Shown: positions 7,634 to 16,955, numbered from the stretch's first letter. The stretch is DNA of 55,255 nt from an uncultured Opitutia bacterium (GCA_903839035.1 CAIMAQ010000016.1:1-55255), one strand, 5' to 3'. Made by a program: numbers and translations. The notes: generated by a model from the sequence alone, not told the origin.

Positions 7634-8485
7634 CTATCCGCCCCTGACTTTGCGGCGGAACTCCGACGGCGTCAGGCCGGTGACCTGCTTGAACGCCTTC
7701 GAGAAATGGAAGACGTCGCAGAACTCCAGTTCCTCCGCCAACTGCTTGAGCGTGCGGTCGCCGTGGTAGATCGCCGACTGCGCGCGATCGATGCGCCGGC
7801 GCTTTTGAAATTGGCCCGGTGACACGCCCATGCGAGCGGCGAACTGCTTCCGGAAGTTCTCGTAGCTCAACCCCACCGCCCGCGCCACCTGCTGGGGCTT
7901 CGACCAGCCCTTCACCGCCGGGCCACCGAGCAACCGCTGGCTCTCCGCCAGCCAGCCCGCATCCGCAAGGTTGTGCGCGTCCGCATCCCGCACCGCCAGC
8001 AGCGCCGCCATCGTGTCGAGCCAGCGGCCCAGGGTGCGCAGGGCCGCCGCCGGGCCCTGGCTATCCTCCGGCGACACCGCCTCCTCCAGGGAACGGGCCC
8101 AGAATTCCACCGGTTCCGCGCGCCAGACCGGCCGCGCGGGATCGAGCAGCCCACCCCGGCGCCAAAGGTCAAACTGCGGCCCATCAAACACGATGTAGCT
8201 GTGCCGCCACGGCTTGCCGGGCTTCGGGCCATAGGCATGCGCCACCTCGGGAAAAATCAGCACCACATCGCCCGCCGCCAGGTCGCGGCGCAGGCCGCTG
8301 GCATCGGCATAATAGCCTTCCCCTGCGAGCATGTAGACCAGGGCGTAGCTTCCCAAAACACGCATCGCCGTCTGATCAATGCCTGGGGTGTTCTCCAGGG
8401 TGCCGGCCAGCTGCAATCCCCCGACCCCTGTCGGCAGCGGACTTTCCAGCCAGGGACGGGCGCGGAAACTATCGGTTGAGGCCAT
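7634..8485 (-). CDS. AraC family transcriptional regulator
   Basis: A 283-residue regulator with an N-terminal cupin-like sensor domain (GSYALVYMLAGEGYYAD, then GDVVLIFPEVAHAYGP) and a C-terminal pair of helix-turn-helix motifs from about residue 185. The second motif reads LAEELEFCDVFHFSKAFKQV and ends with the family signature TGLTPSEFRRK. Such sensors bind a sugar or related small molecule. Start is the ATG at 8485. It is divergent from the dioxygenase gene at 8559, with 73 bp between the two starts, so it probably controls that promoter, itself, or the neighbouring sugar genes. Ligand unknown. Confidence 0.92.
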   Translation of the reverse strand: MASTDSFRARPWLESPLPTGVGGLQLAGTLENTPGIDQTAMRVLGSYALVYMLAGEGYYADASGLRRDLAAGDVVLIFPEVAHAYGPKPGKPWRHSYIVFDGPQFDLWRRGGLLDPARPVWRAEPVEFWARSLEEAVSPEDSQGPAAALRTLGRWLDTMAALLAVRDADAHNLADAGWLAESQRLLGGPAVKGWSKPQQVARAVGLSYENFRKQFAARMGVSPGQFQKRRRIDRAQSAIYHGDRTLKQLAEELEFCDVFHFSKAFKQVTGLTPSEFRRKVRGG

Positions 8486-8558
8486 GACTCCCAGAAATTA
8501 CATTCCTTTTCCCAGATCAACCATATTGCGATTTGCCGATAGCGTGTACCTTAGGGTC

Positions 8559-9479
8559 ATGAGCACAGCTACTCTGCCCCAGATTTATTCCTATGGCCAC
8601 GCCCTCGATATGGACGACGGCAAGTTCGGCCTGCTGCGTGACTCATCCGACGCCGCGACCGATTTTCCCGAACTCCGCCGTCGCTTCGCGGCGGAGGGCT
8701 ACCTGTACATGAAGGGTTATCTGGAGAGGGAAAAAGTGCTCGAGGCCCGGGCCGCCCTCACCTCCCGCCTCGCCGCCAGCGGCACGCTCGACCCGGCGTA
8801 TCCCCATACCGAGGCCGTCGTGAAAAAGGACGCCGGCTACATCTTCCAGCCCGACCTCACCACCGGCAATGAGCCTGTGCAGAAATTGCTCTATTCCGGC
8901 CGGCTGACCGATTTTTACCGGAAGTTCTACGACGAGGAGATCCGCCACTACGACTTCACCTGGCTGCGCGCCATCGGGCCCGGCAAGGGCACGAATCCCC
9001 ACTGCGACCTCCCCTACATGGGCCGCGGCACGCACAAGCACATGACCTGCTGGCTGCCGTACGGTGACGTCTCGTTCGAACTCGGCGGCCTGATGGTGCT
9101 CGAGGACTCGTTCAAGCGCATGGACCTGCTGGAGAAGTACGTTTACCGCGACGTCGATGCCTTCTGTGAAAACAAGGCCGCCGAGGTCGCCAAGGTGAAG
9201 GAGGGCAAGTGGGCCTTCACCGGCACGCTCTCGCACAACCCGCCCGCCGTCCGCAACAAGTTCGGCGGCCGCTGGCTCACCGCCGAATACCAGGCGGGCG
9301 ACTTCCTCACCTTCGGCATGTTCACCGTGCACGCGTCGCTCGACAACCGCACCCCGAACCGCCTCCGCATCTCCAGTGACACCCGCTACCAGCGCGCCTC
9401 CGAGCCCATCGACGAGCGCTGGATCGGCGTCAACCCCCCCGCCCACGGCCCCAACGGCAAACGCGGGCTGATCTGCTGA
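8559..9479 (+). CDS. Phytanoyl-CoA dioxygenase (PhyH) family protein
   Basis: A 306-residue Fe(II)/2-oxoglutarate-dependent oxygenase-like protein. I chose the ATG at 8559 (MSTATLPQIYSYG) because the longer frame from 8379 runs across the divergent AraC gene. The iron triad is visible as His-x-Asp in NPHCDLPYMG and the distal His in FTVHASLDN, followed by RLRISSDTRY, whose Arg would hold 2-oxoglutarate. The N-terminal part FAAEGYLYMKGYLERE is typical of PhyH proteins. Bacterial members hydroxylate varied small molecules, and the substrate cannot be predicted. Divergent from the AraC regulator, which may control it. The ferritin-like gene 102 bp downstream may belong to the same unit. Confidence 0.88.
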   Translation: MSTATLPQIYSYGHALDMDDGKFGLLRDSSDAATDFPELRRRFAAEGYLYMKGYLEREKVLEARAALTSRLAASGTLDPAYPHTEAVVKKDAGYIFQPDLTTGNEPVQKLLYSGRLTDFYRKFYDEEIRHYDFTWLRAIGPGKGTNPHCDLPYMGRGTHKHMTCWLPYGDVSFELGGLMVLEDSFKRMDLLEKYVYRDVDAFCENKAAEVAKVKEGKWAFTGTLSHNPPAVRNKFGGRWLTAEYQAGDFLTFGMFTVHASLDNRTPNRLRISSDTRYQRASEPIDERWIGVNPPAHGPNGKRGLIC

Positions 9480-9494
9480 ACCGCCCCATTCTTC

Positions 9495-9565
9495 TCATTC
9501 TTCGCTGCGCTCAGAATGACAAGGCATTGGTTCGAAACCTATCGCCTACCACCCATCGCCCCTCG
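9495..9565. repeat. Short hairpin repeat plus four heptamers
   Basis: The spacer between the dioxygenase and the ferritin-like gene holds a small hairpin (TCATTCT 9495-9501 paired with AGAATGA 9513-9519, loop CGCTGCG-type), a motif common between genes in many bacteria. Four period-7 units follow: CCTATCG, CCTACCA, CCCATCG, CCCCTCG (9538-9565). These end 16 bp before the chosen start codon at 9582. Confidence 0.6.
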
Positions 9566-9581
9566 CCTCCCTTCCGTTCCC

Positions 9582-10904
9582 ATGACCTCCACTTCCACTC
9601 CCGCCCGCCCCGCCACCCCCGCCGCCAGCCGCATGGCCGCGGTCAGCGAAATGACGCGTCTCATCCGCCTCCTCTTCGAGGTCGAGCGGGAGTTCGTCCG
9701 CACTGCGTCCACGCTGGTCTACCGCGTCGGCGAGCCGGAGCTGAAATACCTCCTCTGCCAGCACATCTGGGAATCCGCCGGCCACGCGCGCTTCCTGCGC
9801 GAGCGCGGACGCGAGCTCACGGGCTTCGGCACGACCGAAACCGTGCGCGACAGTATCCGCCGCCTGTTTAACGAGGCCGTCGGGACCAACACCGCCAATC
9901 CGCTTGTCCTCACCGCCGGTTTCTACGAGGTCCTGAAACCTGCGCTGCTCGCCGCCTACCGGCACTATCTCAAGGTCACCGACCACCTCGCCGATTGGCC
10001 TTCGAAGAAGCTCGTCGAGGAATTCATCGCTGATGAGGAGCGTCATCTCCGCGAGATCACGCCGCACCTGAAGGGCGTGGACGCCCGCGAATGGAAACTC
10101 CACCTCACGCAGGGCCTCGACGATCTCGGCGGCTGGCTCGGCCAGGAAACCCGGCTGCCCCTCGCGGCCAGCTACGTCTGGCAGGGTGAGCAGGCTCCCT
10201 ACACGCATCCCGCCACGTGCAGCCGCGGCAAGTATCCGCTCTGCTCCGGGGTGTTCGGCTTTGACCCGAAGGAGGACCCGATCGTCCGCCCGTGGCTCAC
10301 CGACCCGAAGACCGACGCGCGTGTGATCCGACTGATGGTTTACGTCTGGCTGATGATGGAACTCGATGCGGTGGACTACCTGGCGACCGTGTTTTTCGAG
10401 ACGCCGGCGGCGCCGTTTGACCTGCACTTCGATCTCGCGCGCCACCTGTGGGACGAGTCGCGCCACAGCCAGTTCGGCTTCCGCCAGCTGCCAAAACTCG
10501 GCGTGGACCTCATGACCGTCGAGCACTCGCTCGACCTCTACAACATCCTCATCCAGATGCCGCCGCACGAGCGCTACGCGATGATGACAATGGAGTTCGA
10601 GGCCGGCAGCTTCCCGACCAAGGCGCTGGTGATGGACCGCGTTCGCGAGCTGAACGACTTCGAAGCTGACACGCTCCTGGCCTTCGATCGCAACGACGAG
10701 CAGAACCACGTCCGCTTCGGCCACCGCTGGCTGCCCGAGATGATGGCGCTGTTCGGCGAAAAGCGCCCCGTCGAGGAATTCGTCAAGGCCACGCAGGAGA
10801 AATTCAAGCAGTACGCCACCATCTACGGCGGCAAGGTCCCGCACTCGCTGCCCACCGCCGCCCGCCTCACCGGCGAGAAGATCCTGAAGCTGGCCGGGGT
10901 TTGA
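9582..10904 (+). CDS. Ferritin-like (DUF455-type) protein, putative di-iron
   Basis: A 440-residue helical protein. I chose the ATG at 9582 (MTSTSTPARPATP); the frame extends to 9516, but that stretch is heptamer repeat. Iron-ligand-like Glu/His motifs occur four times: WESAGHARF, ADEERHLRE, WDESRHSQF and NDEQNHVRF, with partner acids in FEVEREF and MMELDAVDY. This suggests two ferritin-like four-helix bundles in one chain. An N-terminal stretch rich in Thr, Pro and Ala is probably disordered. Proteins annotated DUF455 have this kind of E-x-x-H pattern, but their role is poorly known. It follows a non-haem iron dioxygenase gene, so a shared oxidative pathway is possible. No leader; cytoplasmic. 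Confidence 0.7.
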   Translation: MTSTSTPARPATPAASRMAAVSEMTRLIRLLFEVEREFVRTASTLVYRVGEPELKYLLCQHIWESAGHARFLRERGRELTGFGTTETVRDSIRRLFNEAVGTNTANPLVLTAGFYEVLKPALLAAYRHYLKVTDHLADWPSKKLVEEFIADEERHLREITPHLKGVDAREWKLHLTQGLDDLGGWLGQETRLPLAASYVWQGEQAPYTHPATCSRGKYPLCSGVFGFDPKEDPIVRPWLTDPKTDARVIRLMVYVWLMMELDAVDYLATVFFETPAAPFDLHFDLARHLWDESRHSQFGFRQLPKLGVDLMTVEHSLDLYNILIQMPPHERYAMMTMEFEAGSFPTKALVMDRVRELNDFEADTLLAFDRNDEQNHVRFGHRWLPEMMALFGEKRPVEEFVKATQEKFKQYATIYGGKVPHSLPTAARLTGEKILKLAGV

Positions 10905-10909
10905 GGTGG

Positions 10910-11074
10910 GTTGCGCGCTCGCGCGCAACGTCCGGAGGCGGGCGGGGTCTTCGACGCGCCAGGTGGTCATCGCGAGACCGGTTGCGGGCGTGGCGATCCA
11001 TCCGGATGGATTGCCGCGTCAGCTAGCGCCTCCTCGCAATGACAATCCAAGGCGGGTCGAAGACCCGCCCTACC
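10910..11074. repeat. Composite hairpin repeat cluster
   Basis: The 240-bp spacer after the ferritin-like gene is built from palindromes. GTTGCGCGC (10910-10918) pairs with GCGCGCAAC (10921-10929). An imperfect copy of a GGTAGGGCGGGTC-type hairpin sits at about 10936-10960, and an inverted copy (GGCGGGTC-GAA-GACCCGCC) at 11051-11069 followed by CTACC. Between them, 10966-11043 is a long palindrome running from GTCATCGCGAG to CTCGCAATGAC with a central ATCCATCCGGATGGAT. A related GGTAGGGCG hairpin pair is found inside the mutase gene at 52612-52694. Confidence 0.75.
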
Positions 11075-11144
11075 CCTAAACCCCTGAATGTTCGGACGCT
11101 CACCGCTTGTCAGCGTGCGGCGCCTGCTTTTCCCTGATCGCCGC

Positions 11145-13214
11145 ATGTTCCCCTCCTTGTTGTGCCGCGTGGCGCTTGTCTGCTGTCTGCCGCTGGCCGC
11201 CCACGCCAACAGCCTGGTTTCGCTGCAAACCACCGAGCTTACCCCTGCGGCCGCCAGCGAAGTGATTCGGGCCTCGGCGCGCCCGGCCTATAACCTGGGG
11301 GCGCAGGAACTCGGCGCCACGTTGCAGCCCATCGCATCCGCCGAGCAGGATGACGCCCGGTTCGTGCTGGCGCACGATGCCGCCGGTCAGGCCGTGTTCT
11401 TGCGCCGGGACGCCAAGACCAACTGGGAGCCCCGGGCCGTGCCACCCTTTCCGCTGCTGCCCGTGGCCCAGTCCGTCGGCCAGTCCCATGTATTCTTCGT
11501 CTCGCCCGACCCCGCGGCCGGGCAACTCCGGCTCGTCGCCTACCACACAATCACCAACACTTGGGCTGTCCTCGGCACCTGGCCACTGGTCGGCACGGTC
11601 GAAACAGCCGCACCTTCGCCCAATGGCTTTGTCGTCTCGACCCGCGATCCGGCCGGGAAGCTGCATTACACCCAGGCCGAGCTCATTTCCTCCAAACGCG
11701 GGCTCAAGGTCGTCGATTACGCCGTCATCGCCACCTACCTCTGTGTCGTCGCCGGCATCGGCTTGTATTTCTATCTCACCGGCAAGAAGGACCCGGCCAA
11801 CTTCTTCGTCGCCGGCCGCCGCATCCCGTGGTGGGCCGCCGGGCTCTCGCTCTACGCCACCGGCACGAGCGCCATCAGCTACCTCGCCATCCCCGCCAAA
11901 TCCTACGCCACCAACTGGCTCTACCTCGCGCAGAACGTCATCACCTTCGTCGGCTCGATCTACGTCGCCTTCGTGATCGTCCCGCTCGTCCGGCGGCTGA
12001 ACCTCATTTCCGTCTACCAGTACCTCGAGATGCGCTTCCACCCCACCGTGCGCATGATGGCCTCGCTGATCTGCATCGTGCAGCACCTGGCCGGCCGCAT
12101 GAGCGTGGTCTTGCTGCTGCCCGCGCTCGCACTGTCCGCCGTCACCGGCATTGGCCTGACCACGACCGTGCTTGTCATGGGCGTCATCACGACCCTCTAC
12201 ACCTTTCTCGGCGGCATGAAGGCCGTCATCTGGACCGATGTGCTCCAGGTCTTCGTCATGATCGGCGGCGCGCTCTTCGCCATGACCTGGATGATCCATG
12301 GCGCCGGCGGGCTCGGCGCGGTGGTGCACACCGCGCTCGCGGACCACAAGACCCACATGTTTGACTGGAGCTTCGACTTCTCGATTCCGAACGTCTGGAC
12401 CTACGTCCTCCTGCTCATCGTCGGCACCCTCACGTGGCCGCAGGACCAGGTCATGACCCAGCGCGTGCTCTCGACCAAGGACGACAAGGCCGCCCGCAGC
12501 TCGCTGTTCATGCTCACAGCCATCGCGCTGCCCGGCAGCTTCCTGTTCTTCGGCCTCGGGACCGTCCTCTACGCCTACTACAAGGCCCATCCGGCCAACC
12601 TCAACCCGCTGCTCACGACCGACCAGATTTTCCCGCAGTTCATCGCCTCCGACCTGCCGGCGGGCGTCACCGGCCTGATCATTGCGGGCATCTTCGCCGC
12701 GTCCATGGCCACGCTCAGTTCCAACATCAATTCCATCGCGACGCTCGTCTCGGTGGATTTCTACGAGCGCTATGCCAAACGCCCCACGCCCGCCAAGAGC
12801 GTGCGCCTCGCCGAGTGGACCACGCTGCTCACCGGGGCGGCCGGCACGGCCCTCGCCCTGTACCTGTCGACCCTCGATATCCGGTCGCTCTGGGACAAGT
12901 TCATCGAGCTGATGGCCCTGCTCGGCGGCGGTTTCTCGGGCATCTACGCGCTCGGCATGTTCACGCGGCGCGCCAACTGGCAGGGCTGCGTCATCGGCAT
13001 CATCGCGAGCATCGTCTTTACGGTGCTCACCAAGTTCTACACCCCCCTCCACGTGCTGATGTACGCCGTCGTCTCCACCAGCGCCTGCATGATCTTCGGC
13101 TACCTCGGCAGCCTCTTTTTCCCTGCACCCACCCAATCCCTCCGCGGCCTCACCATCTTTGACCAGGTCAAAGGCGGCGTGCCAACCGACCCGGCCCAGC
13201 TCCGGGCCCATTGA
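11145..13214 (+). CDS. Sodium/solute symporter (SSS) with exported N-terminal domain
   Basis: A 689-residue protein. I chose the ATG at 11145, which gives a clean signal peptide (MFPSLLCRVALVCCLPLAAH). Residues 23-185 form an extracytoplasmic domain whose SHVFFVS and LRLVAYHTITNTWAVLGTWP look like one or two kelch-propeller blades. From about residue 187 (LKVVDYAVIATYLCVVAGI) it is a typical SSS permease with GRRIPWWAAGLSLYATGTSAISYL, GLTTTVLVMGVITTLYTFLGG and IFAASMATLSSNINSIATL. The permease uses the Na+ gradient to import a sugar or organic acid. Known relatives fuse a complete NanM-like mutarotase propeller to the permease, so this looks like a shortened version. The Gfo/Idh gene starts 4 bp after its stop, a likely operon partner. 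Confidence 0.88.
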   Translation: MFPSLLCRVALVCCLPLAAHANSLVSLQTTELTPAAASEVIRASARPAYNLGAQELGATLQPIASAEQDDARFVLAHDAAGQAVFLRRDAKTNWEPRAVPPFPLLPVAQSVGQSHVFFVSPDPAAGQLRLVAYHTITNTWAVLGTWPLVGTVETAAPSPNGFVVSTRDPAGKLHYTQAELISSKRGLKVVDYAVIATYLCVVAGIGLYFYLTGKKDPANFFVAGRRIPWWAAGLSLYATGTSAISYLAIPAKSYATNWLYLAQNVITFVGSIYVAFVIVPLVRRLNLISVYQYLEMRFHPTVRMMASLICIVQHLAGRMSVVLLLPALALSAVTGIGLTTTVLVMGVITTLYTFLGGMKAVIWTDVLQVFVMIGGALFAMTWMIHGAGGLGAVVHTALADHKTHMFDWSFDFSIPNVWTYVLLLIVGTLTWPQDQVMTQRVLSTKDDKAARSSLFMLTAIALPGSFLFFGLGTVLYAYYKAHPANLNPLLTTDQIFPQFIASDLPAGVTGLIIAGIFAASMATLSSNINSIATLVSVDFYERYAKRPTPAKSVRLAEWTTLLTGAAGTALALYLSTLDIRSLWDKFIELMALLGGGFSGIYALGMFTRRANWQGCVIGIIASIVFTVLTKFYTPLHVLMYAVVSTSACMIFGYLGSLFFPAPTQSLRGLTIFDQVKGGVPTDPAQLRAH

Positions 13215-13218
13215 CCTC

Positions 13219-14316
13219 ATGAATAAAACCTATCGCGTCGTCCTCGTCGGCACCGGTGGCATCGGTGACGCCCATGTGCGCGCCGTCTCCACCCTGCCCG
13301 GCCGTGTCCAACTTGTCGCCGCCTGCGACATCGACGCCAAGCGCGCCCAGGACTTCTGCACGCGCTCCGGGATTCCCACCGCCTACACGGACTACGCGGC
13401 GATGCTCAAGACCGAGCGCCCCGACCTCGTGCTCATCGCCGCCCCGCCCGCCCTGCACGCCGACATGAGCATCGCCGCGATGGAGGCCGGTGCCTGGGCC
13501 CTGTGCGAGAAGCCCCTCTGCTCCTCGCTCGCCGAGCTCGACCGCATCCAGGCCGCGGAAAAACGCACGGGCCGGTTCACCGCCAGCGTGTTCCAGATGC
13601 GTTTCGCTTCCTCGAACGTCCACGTGCGCTCGCTGCTCAACGCCGGCCGCTTCGGCCGCCCGCTCGTCGCCATCTGCCACACGCTGTGGTACCGTGACGC
13701 CGCCTATTACGCCGTGCCGTGGCGCGGCAAGTGGGCCACGGAGTTCGGCGGGCCGACCGCCAGCCAGGGCATCCACACCATGGACCACCTGCTCCACCTC
13801 ATGGGCGAATGGGCCGAGGTGCGCGCCGTCATCGACAACCTGTACCATAAGATCGAGGTCGAGGACCTCTCGATGGCCCACGTGAAGTTCGCCAACGGCG
13901 CCCGCGCTTCGATCGTCAACAGCACCGTGTCCCCGCGCCAGGAAACCTACCTCCGGCTCGACTGCGAGCGCGCCACCGTCGAGCTCACCCACCTCTACGC
14001 CTACAAGCAGGAAAACTGGAAATGCACCCCGGTTGACCCCGTCGCCGACGCCCCGCTGATGGCGGCGTGGAACCAGTTCCCGCCCGACGTGGGCTCAACC
14101 CACGGGGCCCAGCTCGAGAGCGTGGTCGCGTCCATGGACGCCAACACCCCGCCCGCCACTGGCGGCATCGCCGCCCGCGGGACGATCGAGTTCCTCACCG
14201 CCCTGTACAAATCCGCCTTCACTGGCGCCCCGGTCACCCGCGGCTCGATTAAGCCCGGCGACCCGTTCTATTCCGCCCTTCACGGCGGCATGGCGACGAA
14301 GGGCATGACCCAGTAA
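13219..14316 (+). CDS. Gfo/Idh/MocA family oxidoreductase
   Basis: A 365-residue sugar oxidoreductase. The start is the ATG at 13219 (MNKTYRVVLVGTGGIGDAH), 4 bp after the symporter stop. It has the N-terminal Rossmann motif VGTGGIG, the family motif CEKPLCSS (Lys of the EKP motif, near residue 97), and the C-terminal alpha/beta domain with GGPTASQGIHTMDHLLHLMG carrying the conserved Asp/His region. These enzymes oxidise or reduce sugars, inositol or amino sugars with NAD(P). Coupling to the symporter suggests it acts on the imported compound. Cytoplasmic, substrate unknown. Confidence 0.92.
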   Translation: MNKTYRVVLVGTGGIGDAHVRAVSTLPGRVQLVAACDIDAKRAQDFCTRSGIPTAYTDYAAMLKTERPDLVLIAAPPALHADMSIAAMEAGAWALCEKPLCSSLAELDRIQAAEKRTGRFTASVFQMRFASSNVHVRSLLNAGRFGRPLVAICHTLWYRDAAYYAVPWRGKWATEFGGPTASQGIHTMDHLLHLMGEWAEVRAVIDNLYHKIEVEDLSMAHVKFANGARASIVNSTVSPRQETYLRLDCERATVELTHLYAYKQENWKCTPVDPVADAPLMAAWNQFPPDVGSTHGAQLESVVASMDANTPPATGGIAARGTIEFLTALYKSAFTGAPVTRGSIKPGDPFYSALHGGMATKGMTQ

Positions 14317-14364
14317 ACGCTTGCCAAGCAGCCCGGGCCGGGTGGTCCGTTGCTGCACGCATCC

Positions 14365-16125
14365 ATGGCCACCCTTTCCTCGCCTCTCGACCAAAAAACC
14401 CTGATCGGCTACCTCTGGGCCGCCCGCCGCCGCTTCCGCGGCGGCCTGGCCCTCGTGCTCCTGCGCAGTCTGGCGGCCGCTCCGACCACGCTTCTGATCC
14501 AGAAGATCGTGGACAAGCCCCTGCAGGAAAAAAACATCCAGGGCGTCATCCACTACAGCATCTATTTCGTCATCTTCCTGCTGTTCCACTACGGCTTCTC
14601 GGTCTGGGGCGCCAAGTCCCTCGCCAAGACCACCACCGAGCTGATGGTCGACATGCGCAGCCGCATCTTCTTCCGGCTCCAATTTCTCAGCTTCAGCTAC
14701 CTCGACGGCCAGAAGACCGGCCGCCTGCTGTCGAAATACGCCTTCGACACCCAGAAGGTCGAGGGCCTGGTCTACACCGTCCTCAACCAGCTCCTGCCCA
14801 ATCTCCTCATGGGCATCTGCATCCTGGGCATCCTCGCCTACATGAATTGGTTCCTGCTGCTCGTGCTGCTGCTGGTGATCCCGGTCTATGCCACGGCCAA
14901 GTTCATGTTTTTCAGCCACATCAAGCGGGCCAATAACGAAAATCGCCTCGCCCAGGAGCGTCTGACCGGCACCGCCTCCGAGTACATCTCCGCCCTCCGG
15001 CTCGTGCGCAGCTTCGGCGAGGAGGCCCAGGCCGAGCGCGAACTCGACCGCAGCAGCGAGTCCTTCGCCCGCAGCCGCGTCTCCCAGTCCTACGTCAACG
15101 CCCTCTTCGGCACCTACGTCTACGTCGGCATGCAGCTGCTCTCCCTCATCGTCATCGCCGGCGGCTCCGTCCTCGCCATCCAGGGCAAACTCACCATCGG
15201 CACCCTCTTCGCCTTCATGGCGGGCTTCGGCTACATCCTCACCCCCGTCCACATGTTCATCGGCATGAGCGAGCCGTATTTCGCCGCCCAGGAGGGCTAC
15301 GACAGCATCAAGGAGCTCATCGACTCGAAGTACGTCGAGACCTGGCACGGCAAGCGCCGCGAGGACCGCATCCGCGGCGACATCGTGTACGAGAACGTCT
15401 CGTTCTTCTACCCGTCCGCCCCTGATAAAATCGTCATCAAGGACCTCAACCTCACCATCAAGCCCGGCGAGCACCTCGCCTTCGTCGGCCCGTCCGGCTC
15501 CGGCAAGAGCACCCTCGCGAACCTCCTCCTCGGCCTCTACGCCCCCACCAGCGGCCGCATCCTCATCGACGGCGTGCCGCAGTCCGAGTGGGACATGCGC
15601 TGGATCCGCCGCCAGTTGGCCGTCGTCATGCAGGAAAGCATCCTCCTTTCCGGCTCCGTCGGGGAAAACATCCGCTTCGCCAAGCCCGACGCGTCCGACG
15701 CCGAGATCCGCGCCGCCGCCAAGCTGGCCAACGCCGAGGAGTTCATCCTCAAGATGCCCGAGGGCTTCAAGACCCCCGTCGGCGAACGCGGCGTCGCCCT
15801 CTCCGGCGGCCAGCGCCAGCGTATCGCCATCGCCCGCTCCGTCCTGCGCAACCCGCCCGTCCTCATCCTCGACGAGGCCACCTCCGCCCTCGACTACGAG
15901 AGCGAGCGCCTCATCCAGGAGGCCCTCGAGCGCCTCGCCCAGGGCCGCACCGTTATCACCATCGCCCACCGCCTGAGTACGATCAAGAACGCCGACCGCA
16001 TCGTCGTGCTCCACAACGGCAAGATCGTGGAACAGGGCGGCTACCGTGAGCTCGTCCAGCGCGGCGGGGTGTTCGCCGACCTCATTTCCGCCCAGTCCGA
16101 CACCGAGGAATTTCTTAAAACCTGA
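14365..16125 (+). CDS. ABC exporter, ATPase fused to permease (MsbA-like)
   Basis: A 586-residue half-transporter. A TTG at 14350 extends the frame, but the ATG at 14365 (MATLSSPLDQKTLIGYLW) is preferred. Six membrane helices occupy residues 1-320 (for example VIHYSIYFVIFLLFHYGF). The nucleotide-binding domain follows with Walker A GPSGSGKST, signature LSGGQRQRIAIARS, Walker B VLILDEATSALD and H-loop IAHRLSTI. Full length for a homodimeric type IV exporter of lipids or drugs; sequence cannot tell which. It begins 48 bp after the Gfo/Idh gene and may be transcribed with it. Inner membrane. Confidence 0.95.
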   Translation: MATLSSPLDQKTLIGYLWAARRRFRGGLALVLLRSLAAAPTTLLIQKIVDKPLQEKNIQGVIHYSIYFVIFLLFHYGFSVWGAKSLAKTTTELMVDMRSRIFFRLQFLSFSYLDGQKTGRLLSKYAFDTQKVEGLVYTVLNQLLPNLLMGICILGILAYMNWFLLLVLLLVIPVYATAKFMFFSHIKRANNENRLAQERLTGTASEYISALRLVRSFGEEAQAERELDRSSESFARSRVSQSYVNALFGTYVYVGMQLLSLIVIAGGSVLAIQGKLTIGTLFAFMAGFGYILTPVHMFIGMSEPYFAAQEGYDSIKELIDSKYVETWHGKRREDRIRGDIVYENVSFFYPSAPDKIVIKDLNLTIKPGEHLAFVGPSGSGKSTLANLLLGLYAPTSGRILIDGVPQSEWDMRWIRRQLAVVMQESILLSGSVGENIRFAKPDASDAEIRAAAKLANAEEFILKMPEGFKTPVGERGVALSGGQRQRIAIARSVLRNPPVLILDEATSALDYESERLIQEALERLAQGRTVITIAHRLSTIKNADRIVVLHNGKIVEQGGYRELVQRGGVFADLISAQSDTEEFLKT

Positions 16126-16215
16126 TTTTGACTGCCACGCCAAGGGATGGCACCCATTGGCTGGGCACGGGTCACACCACCGTCCCCCTTCTCCTCCTCC
16201 TTCACCCCCTTCCCC

Positions 16216-16725
16216 ATGAAATCCCTGCTCGTCCTCTTCCTGCTCACCGCCGCCACCGCCTTCGCCGAGTCGCCTTTCCCCGGCCTCAAGATCGTCATGA
16301 CGCCCGAGGAGTACGCCCGTGCCGGCCTGGACGGTCTCACGCCCGACCAGCTCAGCGTGATTGATGCCGCCATCGTCCGCCACTACCTGCGCACCGTGAA
16401 GGTCGAGGCCACGCAGCAGGCGGAGCAGCTCACGCAGCAGGCCCTGACCGAGGAACGCGACAAGAGCTTTCTTTCCCGCGTGGGCCTCCCGGACATCAGC
16501 CTGAGCCAGGACTGGAAGTCCCTGCCCAGCGTCAAGGCCCGCTGCACCGGCTGGGCCACCGGCAACAGCTTCAAGCTCGACAACGACCAGGTCTGGGAAG
16601 GCGTGGAGCCCATCCGCATGGAACTCTCCGGCCGCGAAATCGAGATCCAGCCGCGCCCCAATGGCGGCTTTGCCCTCGTCGTGGATGGCAAGAACACCAC
16701 GATGCGCGTGATCCGCGTCAAATAA
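16216..16725 (+). CDS. Secreted protein of unknown function
   Basis: A 169-residue protein with a clear signal peptide (MKSLLVLFLLTAATAFA, cleavage before ESPFPG). I chose the ATG at 16216; the frame upstream to 16147 lies in a low-complexity spacer. The mature part has a helical segment (LTPDQLSVIDAAIVRHYL, then a run rich in Gln and Glu) and a beta-rich C-terminal half (WKSLPSVKARCTGWATGNSF, then FALVVDGKNTTMRVIRV). The phrase 'MTPEEYARAGLDGLTPDQLSVID' style of segment recurs in secreted verrucomicrobial proteins I cannot name. Function not assigned. Confidence 0.6.
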   Translation: MKSLLVLFLLTAATAFAESPFPGLKIVMTPEEYARAGLDGLTPDQLSVIDAAIVRHYLRTVKVEATQQAEQLTQQALTEERDKSFLSRVGLPDISLSQDWKSLPSVKARCTGWATGNSFKLDNDQVWEGVEPIRMELSGREIEIQPRPNGGFALVVDGKNTTMRVIRVK

Positions 16726-16955
16726 CCCGCCGGGATTGGGTTCGAAAATCCGTTTGACCAGGGATTGGCCGGAACCGCCACGCGGGCCGGCGGAGCCGCC
16801 CCGCATGAATCCCTGCGGTGGCAAAGCCGGGCCTGTGCGAGGCCTGCTCCGCTTCCGCTGCGGCCTCCTGTAAAAACAAATTCAAGATTGGTTGATCGAA
16901 ATTCCGTGTTCGCTCCGCCCCGGTATTCTGTGGTTGGATTCCGGCTTCATTCTCC

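Noticed and set aside
10967-11233. Minus-strand frame encoding DCHCEEALADAAI-like peptide
   Set aside because: This is the well-known translation of a GTCATTGCGAG-type palindromic repeat, not a gene.
14095-16824. Antisense open frame of 909 codons opposite the ABC exporter
   Set aside because: High-GC shadow frame with low-complexity Gly/Glu/Ala translation and no domain; the exporter on the other strand is certain.
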